In this document: one piece after another, positions 7,357-14,717 of the stretch
Layout: each line of letters starts with the position of its first letter
Position numbering within the stretch: position 1 is the stretch's first letter
Assembly (NCBI GenBank): GCA_964517355.1
Contig: CAZFCK010000064.1
Span: forward strand, 1-21,090
Length of the DNA stretch: 21,090 bases
Reading direction: 5' to 3'
Source of the DNA: CAZFCK01 sp964517355
GTDB lineage: Bacteria; Desulfobacterota; Desulfovibrionia; Desulfovibrionales; Desulfovibrionaceae
Notes under the pieces: model-generated
Told to the model about the DNA's origin: nothing
The model's database searches: none
The model's input: only the letters and a program-made list of their open reading frames with translations
Position numbers and translations under genes: made by a program

Positions 7357-9090
7357 ATGTCCAGCCAATCAAGCTATGCATATTATAAGAACGACCTGGG
7401 GAAAATGCCCCCCTTGCGAGCTATCGCGGAAACCCTGCTTGCGGATAAGCGCATTCGCACGGTGAACGCGGCCGAGGCCTACGAACTTTCGCTGCGTCAG
7501 TGGGATGTGCAGGAAACGGATCTCGAGATTTATCCTCCCGCCGCCAAGCGTCTTGGTTTGCCTGCGGGGGCGAAGGTGCTCAACAATTGCCACGGCAAGA
7601 TCATCGGCCGCACCGCCATGGCCAGGCGTTTTTACAACCGGCTCTCGAGTCAGGAAAAAGTGAAGGTGCTGGGCGACCTGCGCGAGGCTGTCTCCGATTT
7701 GCAAAAGCGCCCCTTGATCAAGGCTCATGCCGTGGTGGGGCTGGACAAGGATTTGATGCTCAAAGCCACTATTGTTGGGGGCGAAGACGACGCATGCAAC
7801 ATTTTCAACTGGCTCGTGAACTTCACGCCCTTTGACGAACTGGCCGAGGAATACGCCACAAGCCCCATGCTCCCCATCCAGGATATCATCATCATCGGCG
7901 ATAACCTGTGGCGCAACGACGACCCCTATTATCACAATCAGGGATTCCCGCAGCTGGCGCTGGTGGATGAGGAGGCCAACGTCATTTTCAATTTCGGCAT
8001 GCGTTATTTCGGGGAGCGCAAAAAGGGCACCCTCACTCTGGCCTGGACCTCCGGCATCCGCGTGGGCATGGTCGCCTGCCACGGGGGCGTGAAGGAGATA
8101 GATTTTTCCGGGTGCGGGGAACGGGAGGCCACGACCTTGGGAAAACGTTCCATCGCCTTTTTCGGGTTGTCCGGCACCGGCAAGTCGTCGCACACCAATG
8201 CGCACGACAACGGCGGCACCCTGCCCGCGGGATTCCAGAAAGTGGTGCTGCACGACGACGCCTTTCAAATTGATTGCGAAAACAAATTGTGCCGCGTCTG
8301 GGAGCCCACGCTTTTTGACAAGACGGATTCGCGCCCCTTGGGGCATCCGGACTGGCAATACCTTGTCGCGGTCATGAACCACGCGTGTCTGGAAGTTGAG
8401 GGAAAAATACTGCCCCTGGGATATGACTTGCGCAATCCCAACGGAAGGGCGCTTTTCGACCGGGATTTGCTTGGGACGTACGTCAACCGCTGTTCGTTTC
8501 CGCAGATTATGTGCTGGCTTTCCAAAGATACCTGCCTGCCCCCGCTTATCCGTTTCAATGATCCGGTTTTGGCCGTAGCCATGGGCGCTTCCCTGATGAC
8601 GCAGCGGAACAGGGCGGAAAATGTCTCTGAAGAGGAACTGAACCGTCTCGTGTTCGTACCTTTTGCCAATCCGTTCCGGGTGTACGAGCTGTGGAAGGAT
8701 GTGGAGGCGTTTCTCAAGGTCTTCGCTTCGGGAGCGGTGGGGCATACCTTCAATTCCGTTGGATTTTGGCGCTATTCCGCCGAGGATATCCACACCATAC
8801 CGCTGCAGACCTCTTTGACCCTGCAGACCGCGATTCTCATGGACAAATTGGAGTGGGAGGAGTGGGATCTGCTGCCCGGCGCCCTGCTGCCGAAGCGGGA
8901 AAGCGTGGACCGGCTTCTGCCCGGGTTTTATGAAACCTATGCGCCTGAGAACGTGCGGAACAAGGAAAGATTCACCGCTCTGCTGCAGAACCGTTTCAAG
9001 CAGCGCCAGCAGTATCTGGAGAGCACAGAACTGGTGGAGAAACCGGAACTCCTCGCCAAGCTGGTGAAGAGCTTGACCATCAGAGCTTGA
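7357..9090 (+). CDS. pckA: Phosphoenolpyruvate carboxykinase (ATP) family
   Basis: Interconverts oxaloacetate plus ATP with PEP, CO2 and ADP. The 577-residue product has the family's blocks: YFGERKKG (Mn2+/substrate lysine region), FFGLSGTGKSSH (269-280, P-loop, kinase-1a) and LHDDAFQID (kinase-2, with the metal-binding Asp pair). Compared with E. coli PckA, GLSGTGKTTLS reads GLSGTGKSSH and the DDE motif reads DDA, and the protein is about 40 residues longer than usual, so it is a divergent branch. GAGGTGA is close before the ATG. It lies 184 bp after oadA on the same strand, consistent with joint control of the oxaloacetate/pyruvate/PEP node, though a separate promoter is possible. Confidence 0.88.
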   Translation: MSSQSSYAYYKNDLGKMPPLRAIAETLLADKRIRTVNAAEAYELSLRQWDVQETDLEIYPPAAKRLGLPAGAKVLNNCHGKIIGRTAMARRFYNRLSSQEKVKVLGDLREAVSDLQKRPLIKAHAVVGLDKDLMLKATIVGGEDDACNIFNWLVNFTPFDELAEEYATSPMLPIQDIIIIGDNLWRNDDPYYHNQGFPQLALVDEEANVIFNFGMRYFGERKKGTLTLAWTSGIRVGMVACHGGVKEIDFSGCGEREATTLGKRSIAFFGLSGTGKSSHTNAHDNGGTLPAGFQKVVLHDDAFQIDCENKLCRVWEPTLFDKTDSRPLGHPDWQYLVAVMNHACLEVEGKILPLGYDLRNPNGRALFDRDLLGTYVNRCSFPQIMCWLSKDTCLPPLIRFNDPVLAVAMGASLMTQRNRAENVSEEELNRLVFVPFANPFRVYELWKDVEAFLKVFASGAVGHTFNSVGFWRYSAEDIHTIPLQTSLTLQTAILMDKLEWEEWDLLPGALLPKRESVDRLLPGFYETYAPENVRNKERFTALLQNRFKQRQQYLESTELVEKPELLAKLVKSLTIRA

Positions 9091-9205
9091 TGGTGGAGCT
9101 TGTCGGGGCATGTCCGTAATGATCCGGAGGCGGAACACCTGAAGGCCGCAGGCGCGGCGCGTAAGGCGAAAATGCCCTTGGGCGTTAATTGATCGGGACG
9201 ACGGT

Positions 9206-10474
9206 ATGGAACCACCGCACATGGCGCAAGAAGGGGCGCAACCGCCGCGCTTTTTGCGGCTGAAAATCTTGATACACAAGATTTCGCAAATACACCCCCT
9301 GGTGTTGGGGATGTGTTACGTGGCCGTCTATCTGGCCATGGAACTCCTTGTGCACAACCCCATCAGGTTCTACATCTATAACGTCATCCTCGCCATGAGC
9401 GGGGTGTATTTCGCATGGTTTCTCGGTGGGAAAAAGGCCATGGGCTATGTGGCCTTTTTCAACATCTTCATCGTGTTCATTTTTTCCAAAATGCTTTGGA
9501 GCCACGGGGTGGTGGTGTCCTGGAGGGTCTTTTTCGCGCGCACGTTCCTCGTGATGTACGTAGTGGCCGCCGTGCTGCTTTATATGATGCTCAGACGCAA
9601 ATCTCCGGCCGACAAACGTCAGGAGGCCCAGGAACAGGCCGTTTCCGTGGAGCGCAGCCGCCGGCAGAATCTCGAGTTCATGGTGGCGAGCCGGAAGCTC
9701 AAACATGATTTGCTGGCCCAGGCCAATCTGGTCAAAGACGAATTGCAGCTGCTCGAAGGCGCGTGGCGGTCCAATATTCACGATATCATCAACGACCTCC
9801 CCACGGTGAAGGAACGGGAAATCTACCAGCAGATCATCATCCCCTTTCAGAACAACATCATCCAACATTTGCGGGCCCTGGAGCATAAGTTGACCTTTGA
9901 CGTGCAATACGTGCGGCTGGACGAGTTGTACCCTTTTCTGGAAAGCAAAATGGCCGAAGGCAACAAGCGGGGCGCGTTGAAGAAACTCGTTTCCATGGAA
10001 GACGCGGGATGGGGCGCGAGCGCGGCCGCCGTGTTGGTTGACAAGAACAAGGTCTGGGATATCTTTTTGAACGTCTTGCGCAACAGCCAGACCGCTCTTG
10101 ATATGCGCCGCCTGGAATATTTGCGCAAAGGCGCGCTGCATGCGTTCACGCCGCGCATTCGCGCCTGGTTCGGCGTGAGCGGCTCTTTCGCGGTGCTGCG
10201 CATTGTGGACAACGGCGGCGGGGTCGACGAGGAAGTGGAGCGCAAGTTGTATCGGGAACCGGTGCGCTCCATCAAACGGCAGGGGCAGGATGCCGGACAG
10301 GGAACCTTGTTCGTGAAGTTTTTCGCCGACCGCATGGATATGCATATTCAGGTGCGCAACGACCAGCTCGATGGAGAGCCCGGCCTGGCCGTGGAACTGC
10401 GCATGAGGCTTGCCGGGGCCCTGGAGCATACTGTCTTGGAATCCCGGAAGGATGGTGTGGGAAATGGTATCTGA
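9206..10474 (+). CDS. Membrane sensor histidine kinase-like protein
   Basis: The 422-residue product has four predicted transmembrane helices (about 31-50, 55-75, 79-99, 107-129) with almost no periplasmic loop, then a basic coiled region and a cytoplasmic part. SRKLKHDLLAQANLVKDEL (162-180) resembles the dimerisation helix of Spo0B/DcuS-like kinases, making H167 the probable phospho-acceptor. The ATPase part has an N-box (FLNVLRNSQTAL, 287-298), a G1 box DNGGGV (335-340) and a G2 box GQGTLF (364-369). It probably senses something in the membrane. The start is uncertain: ATG 9206 has only a weak GGGACG upstream, and ATG 9221 is an alternative. It overlaps the next gene, a response regulator, by 11 bp, so the two form a pair. 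Confidence 0.85.
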   Translation: MEPPHMAQEGAQPPRFLRLKILIHKISQIHPLVLGMCYVAVYLAMELLVHNPIRFYIYNVILAMSGVYFAWFLGGKKAMGYVAFFNIFIVFIFSKMLWSHGVVVSWRVFFARTFLVMYVVAAVLLYMMLRRKSPADKRQEAQEQAVSVERSRRQNLEFMVASRKLKHDLLAQANLVKDELQLLEGAWRSNIHDIINDLPTVKEREIYQQIIIPFQNNIIQHLRALEHKLTFDVQYVRLDELYPFLESKMAEGNKRGALKKLVSMEDAGWGASAAAVLVDKNKVWDIFLNVLRNSQTALDMRRLEYLRKGALHAFTPRIRAWFGVSGSFAVLRIVDNGGGVDEEVERKLYREPVRSIKRQGQDAGQGTLFVKFFADRMDMHIQVRNDQLDGEPGLAVELRMRLAGALEHTVLESRKDGVGNGI

Positions 10475-11354
10475 AGAGGGCGCATTCATCGTGCTGGTGG
10501 ACGACGAACCCCGCATCCACGAGATGGTGCGTGCGGTGCTTGAGGAATCCGATTTGCTGCGCCGCTTCGAGGGCTATGACGAGCCTGTGCTGTTCATCGA
10601 ATCTCTGAGCATGGAGCGGGAAGCGCCTGATCTGGTGTTGCTGGACGTGCATTTTGAAAATTCCGGGCTCACAGGTCTGGATGTCTTGCCTTTTATCCGG
10701 GAGCAATACCCCTACCTGCCCGTTGTGCTGCTCACGGGCATGGAGGGCGAGCTGATAGAAAAGGCCCAGGATTTCGATTTCACTTACTTTATTCCCAAGC
10801 CGGTGACTCCGGAGCTCCTGGCGCGCATGGTGCGCTTTTATCTGGGGAGCGGCAAGAAAAGCGGCGAGCGCATGGCCGAAATGAGCCAGGATATTTCCGA
10901 ATACGAGGCCTTGCTCGATACGCTGGAACAGGAGCTTGAAAACGTCAAGCAGGCGCAGAGCTCCGCGGCGACGCAGGAACGTTCGGGCAAGCCCTTTGAA
11001 CGGCTCAAAGACCTCGTGACCGTGGTCTTGAAGAATTGCGACACAATGGATAGTTTTTTCAGCGATTTGGAAAGGATTTACGTCTCGGACTTCAAATTGA
11101 TGAAACGGGCCATGGACGGCCTGATCCAGTTCGATCAGGCCGAGGGACACCTGCCAGGCTTCAACGTGCACAAGTATATCGATCTGAAACTGGATAACGT
11201 CTACAGTTTCCGCATTTCGCGCAAAGCGCGCGTTTTTTTCTACCGCTCCACAAAGACGAACCGCAAACGGTTGTTGCGCTTGGATAACGAGCACGACACA
11301 CATGGAATGATCAAATGGTTGCGATCAAACTACGATACCTACCGCGATGCATGA
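10464..11354 (+). CDS. Response regulator with an unusual C-terminal domain
   Basis: Receiver domain (about 7-125) with acidic pair D13/D14, phospho-acceptor D61 (LVLLDVHF), switch T91 (VVLLTG) and K112 (FIPKPV), so all key residues are present. A coiled coil follows (about 140-165). The last 90 residues are not a known DNA-binding output: a helix (SDFKLMKRAMDGLIQFDQ) is followed by three predicted beta strands (NVYSFRIS, ARVFFYRS, KRLLRLDNEHDTHG) in the order seen in RelE/ParE-type small RNases and toxins. That fold assignment is inference from pattern only. ATG 10464 is chosen because AAGGA lies 11 nt before it and it puts the receiver at the very N-terminus. The kinase gene overlaps by 11 bp. 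Confidence 0.87.
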   Translation: MVSEEGAFIVLVDDEPRIHEMVRAVLEESDLLRRFEGYDEPVLFIESLSMEREAPDLVLLDVHFENSGLTGLDVLPFIREQYPYLPVVLLTGMEGELIEKAQDFDFTYFIPKPVTPELLARMVRFYLGSGKKSGERMAEMSQDISEYEALLDTLEQELENVKQAQSSAATQERSGKPFERLKDLVTVVLKNCDTMDSFFSDLERIYVSDFKLMKRAMDGLIQFDQAEGHLPGFNVHKYIDLKLDNVYSFRISRKARVFFYRSTKTNRKRLLRLDNEHDTHGMIKWLRSNYDTYRDA

Positions 11355-11641
11355 TGCCCCTGCTTCTGCTGCTGGGAGCTATTGCGGCGCTGCCCGCCCA
11401 TGGGGGCACCATTCGCAATACGGACAACAAGGAATATGTGTTCGTCGTGCATTGGGAGGATTTGAGCACTCCGGAAAAATACGAGATTTCTCCGGGGGAA
11501 AGCCGGAGTTTCGACGATAAGCGGGCGACCATTGAATTGTTGGGGAAAAAGGACAATATTTATGTGCGCCCCACGGATGCCGTCGTGATCCGTAACGGCG
11601 TGATGCAGGTGCTGGAGAAACCTGATCCCAAAGTGCATTGA
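11315..11641 (+). CDS. Small exported protein of unknown function
   Basis: The 108-residue product starts inside the end of the response regulator gene (40-bp overlap). A basic N-terminus (KLRYLPR) and a hydrophobic core (MMPLLLLLGAIAALPAHG) make a signal peptide, with cleavage near GG (residues 30-31). The mature part of about 78 residues is predicted to be mostly beta (EYVFVVHWEDL, KRATIELL, NIYVRPTDAVVIRNGVMQVL). No cysteine remains after the signal peptide. A later start at ATG 11351, overlapping the upstream stop as ATGA, is possible but would remove the basic n-region. Overlap suggests translational coupling with the kinase/regulator pair; it could be part of the same signalling unit. 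Not recognised. Confidence 0.72.
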   Translation: MVAIKLRYLPRCMMPLLLLLGAIAALPAHGGTIRNTDNKEYVFVVHWEDLSTPEKYEISPGESRSFDDKRATIELLGKKDNIYVRPTDAVVIRNGVMQVLEKPDPKVH

Positions 11642-11763
11642 CGTGACATGGCGCTGACGATTCAATGATGCTCCCCCCCTGAAGGCCTTTTTCGCATGCC
11701 GTGGCGATGGCGGTTTGCATTCAAAAAAAATCCGGCCGGAATGGTCCTGAGAACAGCATTTCC

Positions 11764-11792
11764 TTGACCCAAAACGATTTGTCCTGTATTTT
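11764..11792 (+). promoter_or_regulatory. Sigma-70 promoter of the PEGA-repeat gene
   Basis: TTGACC (11764-11769), a 17-nt spacer, and TATTTT (11787-11792) give a good -35/-10 pair. Start would be near 11799, leaving a leader of about 140 nt that includes a small hairpin GCCTTA-TCTGCG-TAAGGC (11898-11915) shortly before the ribosome site AAGGA (11926-11930). The rest of 11642-11763 shows nothing definite. Confidence 0.6.
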
Positions 11793-11938
11793 TACAGGGC
11801 CCATGATATATTGATTCGGGCTGCTATGCGTTTGGCGTTGTACGCATCCTTGCGGATAACGCGGGCCGAGTATTCACCGAGTGTTGAAGATACGTGCGCC
11901 TTATCTGCGTAAGGCTAAAATAATCAAGGATATTAGCC

Positions 11939-14209
11939 ATGAACAAAACACGGTTTCATCTCTCGCTGCTTACCGTGTTGGCTGTGCTGTTTTCCTTTGC
12001 CGGGAATCTTGTTGCCTCTCCGGTGCCGCTGCTGGAATCAGAACGCACCGCAATCTGGCATGCCGCCTGGGAGACGGCCTGGGAAATCGCCTGGGAAACA
12101 CCTGCCGCTTTCACCGTGGAATTCTCCGGTGACGTGCAGGGAGACACGCCGTTGGACCTGGCAATCGAATTCACCGAACAATCGATGGTCGGCGAATCTT
12201 TGGACATTAACTGGGGATTGTCTGTTTCGGACGCCCAGATGGCCACGGCGGCTTTAGTGGCGAGTTTCGGGCTGCCCTGGGCGGATGAGCGCGCCTATCT
12301 GGACGAACTCAGGGTGGGGAAGCTCTATGTTGAAACCTCGCCCATGGATGCCAGCGTACGCCTGCTCAATGCCGATAAGACGTTCAAGCAGGGAATGGAT
12401 CTCACTGCGGGATCATATGTTATCGAAGTCGCGCGCAATGGATTTGAACCCCAGGTGCGGCGCGTCGAAGTCCTCGCGGGCATGGCCGCCACCGTGCGCA
12501 TGGACCTGGTCCAGGTTGCCCAGGTGGGGGCGCCGATGAACATCGGCGCGGGCTACATGCCGCCTGCTGACGGCACGGCTACATCCGAGCAACTGGCGAA
12601 ACAGCTCGCCACGCCCGCTTCGGTGCAGAGCGTGAGCCAGACGGCCTCCGCTCCCGCCGTGGAATTGTCCCGGCCCGCGGCGGTGGGCAGCCTGCAACTC
12701 GCGGCCGCCGATTCCTTTGCCCCCGGGGGAGCGCCCAATGCCGGCGCCGCAAGAAATTTGGAGAATGCTTCGCCCGCAAGCGGCACCCTGCGCGTCAACA
12801 CTGTTCCTCCGGAAGCCGAAGTGCGCATCTTGTCCATCAAGCCCAAGTTTGAGCAGGGTATCGCCCTGGAAGCGGGGCGCTACACCATAGACGCGCAGCT
12901 TTACGGCTACGCCACCGTCACTCGCGAGGTGGCCATTGAGCCCGGCCGTGAAACCACGGTGGATCTTCGCCTTGAAAAGCTGCATCAAGGCAGGCTGTTC
13001 GTCAAAACCACACCTGAAAACGCACACATTCGCATTCTCGACATCCGCCCCCGTTTCCATCAGGGCATGAATCTGGCGGAAGGCGTCTATACCATAGACG
13101 CCACAATATCTGGCTATGAGACAGAGGTGCGCGAGGTGGAGGTTAAGGCAGACACCGATACCGTGGTGGAGTTGAGTCTGAATCAGGTGAAGCCCACAGG
13201 ACGCCTGTATGTCGATACCTCACCTGAAAACGCCGCTGTGCGCGTGCTTGGAATCTTGCCTGTTTTCCACCAGGGGATGGAACTGGCCGCCGGCACCTAT
13301 ACCATAGACGCCGCGGTTGACGGCCAGGAACCCCGGGAGATGGAAATAACAATCAAGGCGGGGCAGGATAACCGCTATGCCATGGCCTTGGATACGGCAC
13401 AGCCGTCCGGCCATTTGTTCGTACAGACAGTGCCCGTCGGCGCAACTGTTCGGGTTTTGAACATCGCTCCCCGTTTTGAGCAGGGTATGGCTTTGAGGCC
13501 GGGCGCCTATACAATAGACGCGGCCATTGAAGGCTATGAAACCACCGTGCGTGAAGTGGCGGTGCTGGCCGACAAGGAAACGCGCGTTACCGTGGAGTTG
13601 CAGTCGCGGAATCAAGATGTGCCGGATGAGAACAAATCGGTGTCCGTGATCGAAAGTGCGCCGATTCCGGTTGAACAACCGGAATCCGTTATGGAAGAGG
13701 AGCCTGTCGCACTTGTCGCCGCGCTGCCTGAGATACCGGTAATGCAGGAGGCTCCCGCTGCCGTCTCCGATGCGCCCCTTTTGCCCGCTCCATTGCCGGA
13801 TACGCCTCAGGCTCCCACAGCCGCCGGGGAAGAATTGGTTTTCAATGACAAAACCGGTGATGCGAATATCCGGGCGTTTGATATCGAGGTGTTTCTCTCC
13901 ATGGCGCAACTGGCGCTAAATGCTGGAGATTATATGGGCGCTATTGAAGCGGCCCAGCACGTGCTCGACATGGATGCCGCCAGCGTCCAGGCGTACAAAA
14001 CAATGAGTCTGGCTCAGGCGCGTTTGGGCCAGTATGAAGATGCCTTGAAGATTTTGGAGAAGGGACTTGCCGTTGCGCCCCATAGTGAAGAGCTGCGCCT
14101 GGTGAAACAGGATGTTGTCACACGTCGGGAGCAGCGTGATCAAAAGGAATCAACCGGCAGCACGGCGATCAGCCTCGATCCGGGATACAAGCAGGTTTAC
14201 GAAAATTAG
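11939..14209 (+). CDS. Exported PEGA-repeat protein with C-terminal TPR region
   Basis: The 756-residue product has a signal peptide (1-26, LSLLTVLAVLFSFAGNLVAS), a tryptophan repeat (W at four-residue steps, about 40-52), and a predicted globular part to about 125. Five PEGA repeats follow, starting near residues 127, 282, 351, 421 and 491, each of the form GxLxVxTxPxxAxVRxLxIxPxFxQGMxLxxGxYTIDA; the last four are back to back at 69-70-residue spacing, and an Ala/Pro/Gln-rich linker separates the first. A Pro/Glu/Val-rich linker (about 556-635) leads to two or three TPR-like helical pairs (about 645-735). PEGA repeats are surface or envelope beta domains. The role is unknown; a periplasmic scaffold or cell-wall-associated protein is likely. 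AAGGA is 8 nt before the ATG. Confidence 0.9.
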   Translation: MNKTRFHLSLLTVLAVLFSFAGNLVASPVPLLESERTAIWHAAWETAWEIAWETPAAFTVEFSGDVQGDTPLDLAIEFTEQSMVGESLDINWGLSVSDAQMATAALVASFGLPWADERAYLDELRVGKLYVETSPMDASVRLLNADKTFKQGMDLTAGSYVIEVARNGFEPQVRRVEVLAGMAATVRMDLVQVAQVGAPMNIGAGYMPPADGTATSEQLAKQLATPASVQSVSQTASAPAVELSRPAAVGSLQLAAADSFAPGGAPNAGAARNLENASPASGTLRVNTVPPEAEVRILSIKPKFEQGIALEAGRYTIDAQLYGYATVTREVAIEPGRETTVDLRLEKLHQGRLFVKTTPENAHIRILDIRPRFHQGMNLAEGVYTIDATISGYETEVREVEVKADTDTVVELSLNQVKPTGRLYVDTSPENAAVRVLGILPVFHQGMELAAGTYTIDAAVDGQEPREMEITIKAGQDNRYAMALDTAQPSGHLFVQTVPVGATVRVLNIAPRFEQGMALRPGAYTIDAAIEGYETTVREVAVLADKETRVTVELQSRNQDVPDENKSVSVIESAPIPVEQPESVMEEEPVALVAALPEIPVMQEAPAAVSDAPLLPAPLPDTPQAPTAAGEELVFNDKTGDANIRAFDIEVFLSMAQLALNAGDYMGAIEAAQHVLDMDAASVQAYKTMSLAQARLGQYEDALKILEKGLAVAPHSEELRLVKQDVVTRREQRDQKESTGSTAISLDPGYKQVYEN
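12056..12103 (+). repeat. 12-bp tandem repeat encoding Trp-x3 periodicity
   Basis: Four 12-bp units (12056, 12068, 12080, 12092) each begin TGG and mostly end in GCC. They encode W-H-A-A, W-E-T-A, W-E-I-A, W-E-T-P, placing a tryptophan every fourth residue just after the signal peptide of the PEGA-repeat protein. Units differ by a few bases, so the array is old enough to have drifted. Confidence 0.85.
12782..13606 (+). repeat. Four tandem PEGA-coding repeats
   Basis: Units begin at 12782, 12989, 13199 and 13409, so periods are 207, 210 and 210 bp. Each contains a well-kept block of the form TATACCATAGACGCC (near 12883, 13089, 13299, 13509) encoding YTIDA. A more diverged fifth unit starts at 12317. 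This is protein-coding duplication, not CRISPR. Confidence 0.85.
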
Positions 14210-14312
14210 AGCATTTTAATTTTTAAATGTGAATGCCTCCGGCGGCTTAAGAACCTTTTGAAAAAGGTTCTTAAGGATCTCCCAAACTTTTTAGCTGGCA
14301 TAATTGGCTAAT
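14208..14312 (+). repeat. Family 2 composite repeat, promoter-distal module
   Basis: It starts with AGAGCAT (14208-14214), which overlaps the TAG stop codon of the PEGA gene. Then come GAATGCCTCCGGCGGCT (14231-14247) and a perfect 14-bp-arm palindrome CTTAAGAACCTTTT-GA-AAAAGGTTCTTAAG (14246-14275). The same two blocks occur inverted at 16721-16764, where the palindrome differs in both arms so that pairing is kept. On the plus strand the hairpin could also act as a transcription stop for the PEGA gene, although no long T-run follows. Confidence 0.8.
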
Positions 14313-14419
14313 CTAGAGCATCTCACGCTTGAAAAGCGCTAGATGCTCTTATGCATTTCCCTGGAACAATTGGAAATTGTTTCAGGGGAGAGCCTTGTTT
14401 CAAGGCGAAAATGCTCTAG
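14313..14419 (+). repeat. Family 2 element with terminal inverted repeats
   Basis: A 107-bp unit bounded by CTAGAGCAT (14313-14321) and ATGCTCTAG (14411-14419), 9-bp perfect terminal inverted repeats. Its first part is a 35-bp hairpin (14315-14349, arms AGAGCATCT/AGATGCTCT plus CGCTT/AAGCG), whose exact reverse complement is at 16686-16720. Its remainder is the 76-bp core shared with 1436-1511. Structure and size resemble a very small non-autonomous mobile element or REP-type unit; no transposase is present in the window. Confidence 0.85.
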
Positions 14420-14558
14420 TAAAAATGTTAGATAAAACATCTATAGGTCCAGGAAGACATCCCCTCTGGTAGACGTGGGTGCGGAGCCCAAAAATAGATA
14501 ATTTCAAAATTATGTTGCGCTAGCTCTTCCTTGTAAGTGCCTATCACAAGCTTTTATG
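14420..14558 (+). other. Gene-free stretch ending in a terminator; possible small RNA
   Basis: No coding frame. ATCTAT (14439-14444) can pair with ATAGAT shortly downstream (around 14495-14500), enclosing smaller hairpins such as GGGT-GCGGA-GCCC. With the strong terminator directly after it, this could be a structured RNA. No clear promoter was found, and it matches no RNA family that I can recall. Confidence 0.3.
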
Positions 14559-14598
14559 CGCGGGGAAATCCCAAATAAGGGGTTCCTCCGCGTTTTTT
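14559..14598 (+). terminator. Strong plus-strand Rho-independent terminator
   Basis: CGCGGGGAAATCCC (14559-14572) pairs with GGGGTTCCTCCGCG (14579-14592) around AAATAA, with one mismatch and two G-T pairs, followed by six T (14593-14598). It is 350 bp after the PEGA gene, so either that gene has a long 3' untranslated region or the stretch 14420-14598 is a separate small RNA. Confidence 0.75.
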
Positions 14599-14717
14599 GT
14601 TATTCTTTTGATCTTATCGTTTCCTATTCATAGTGTCAGCGCAAGCACCCCTCTTTACATTGTAGGAGGACTTTCGCGGCTTGGGATAATGTCAAATACA
14701 ATGCAATATCTATTAAA

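Noticed and set aside
7369..9279. Long minus-strand open frame opposite the PEP carboxykinase gene
   Set aside because: It is the mirror of a GC-rich gene with recognisable motifs on the plus strand, has no ribosome site and its translation resembles nothing.
9185..10516. Long minus-strand open frame opposite the kinase gene
   Set aside because: Antisense shadow; histidine- and glutamine-rich composition typical of a reversed GC-rich frame, whereas the plus strand shows kinase boxes.
12782..13606. CRISPR-like periodic repeats
   Set aside because: The periodicity is 207-210 bp, in frame, and encodes PEGA domains; there are no short identical repeats with unique spacers.
14420..14598. 6S RNA or another known RNA family
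   Set aside because: The size and terminator are suggestive, but I could not match the sequence or the expected large internal bubble.
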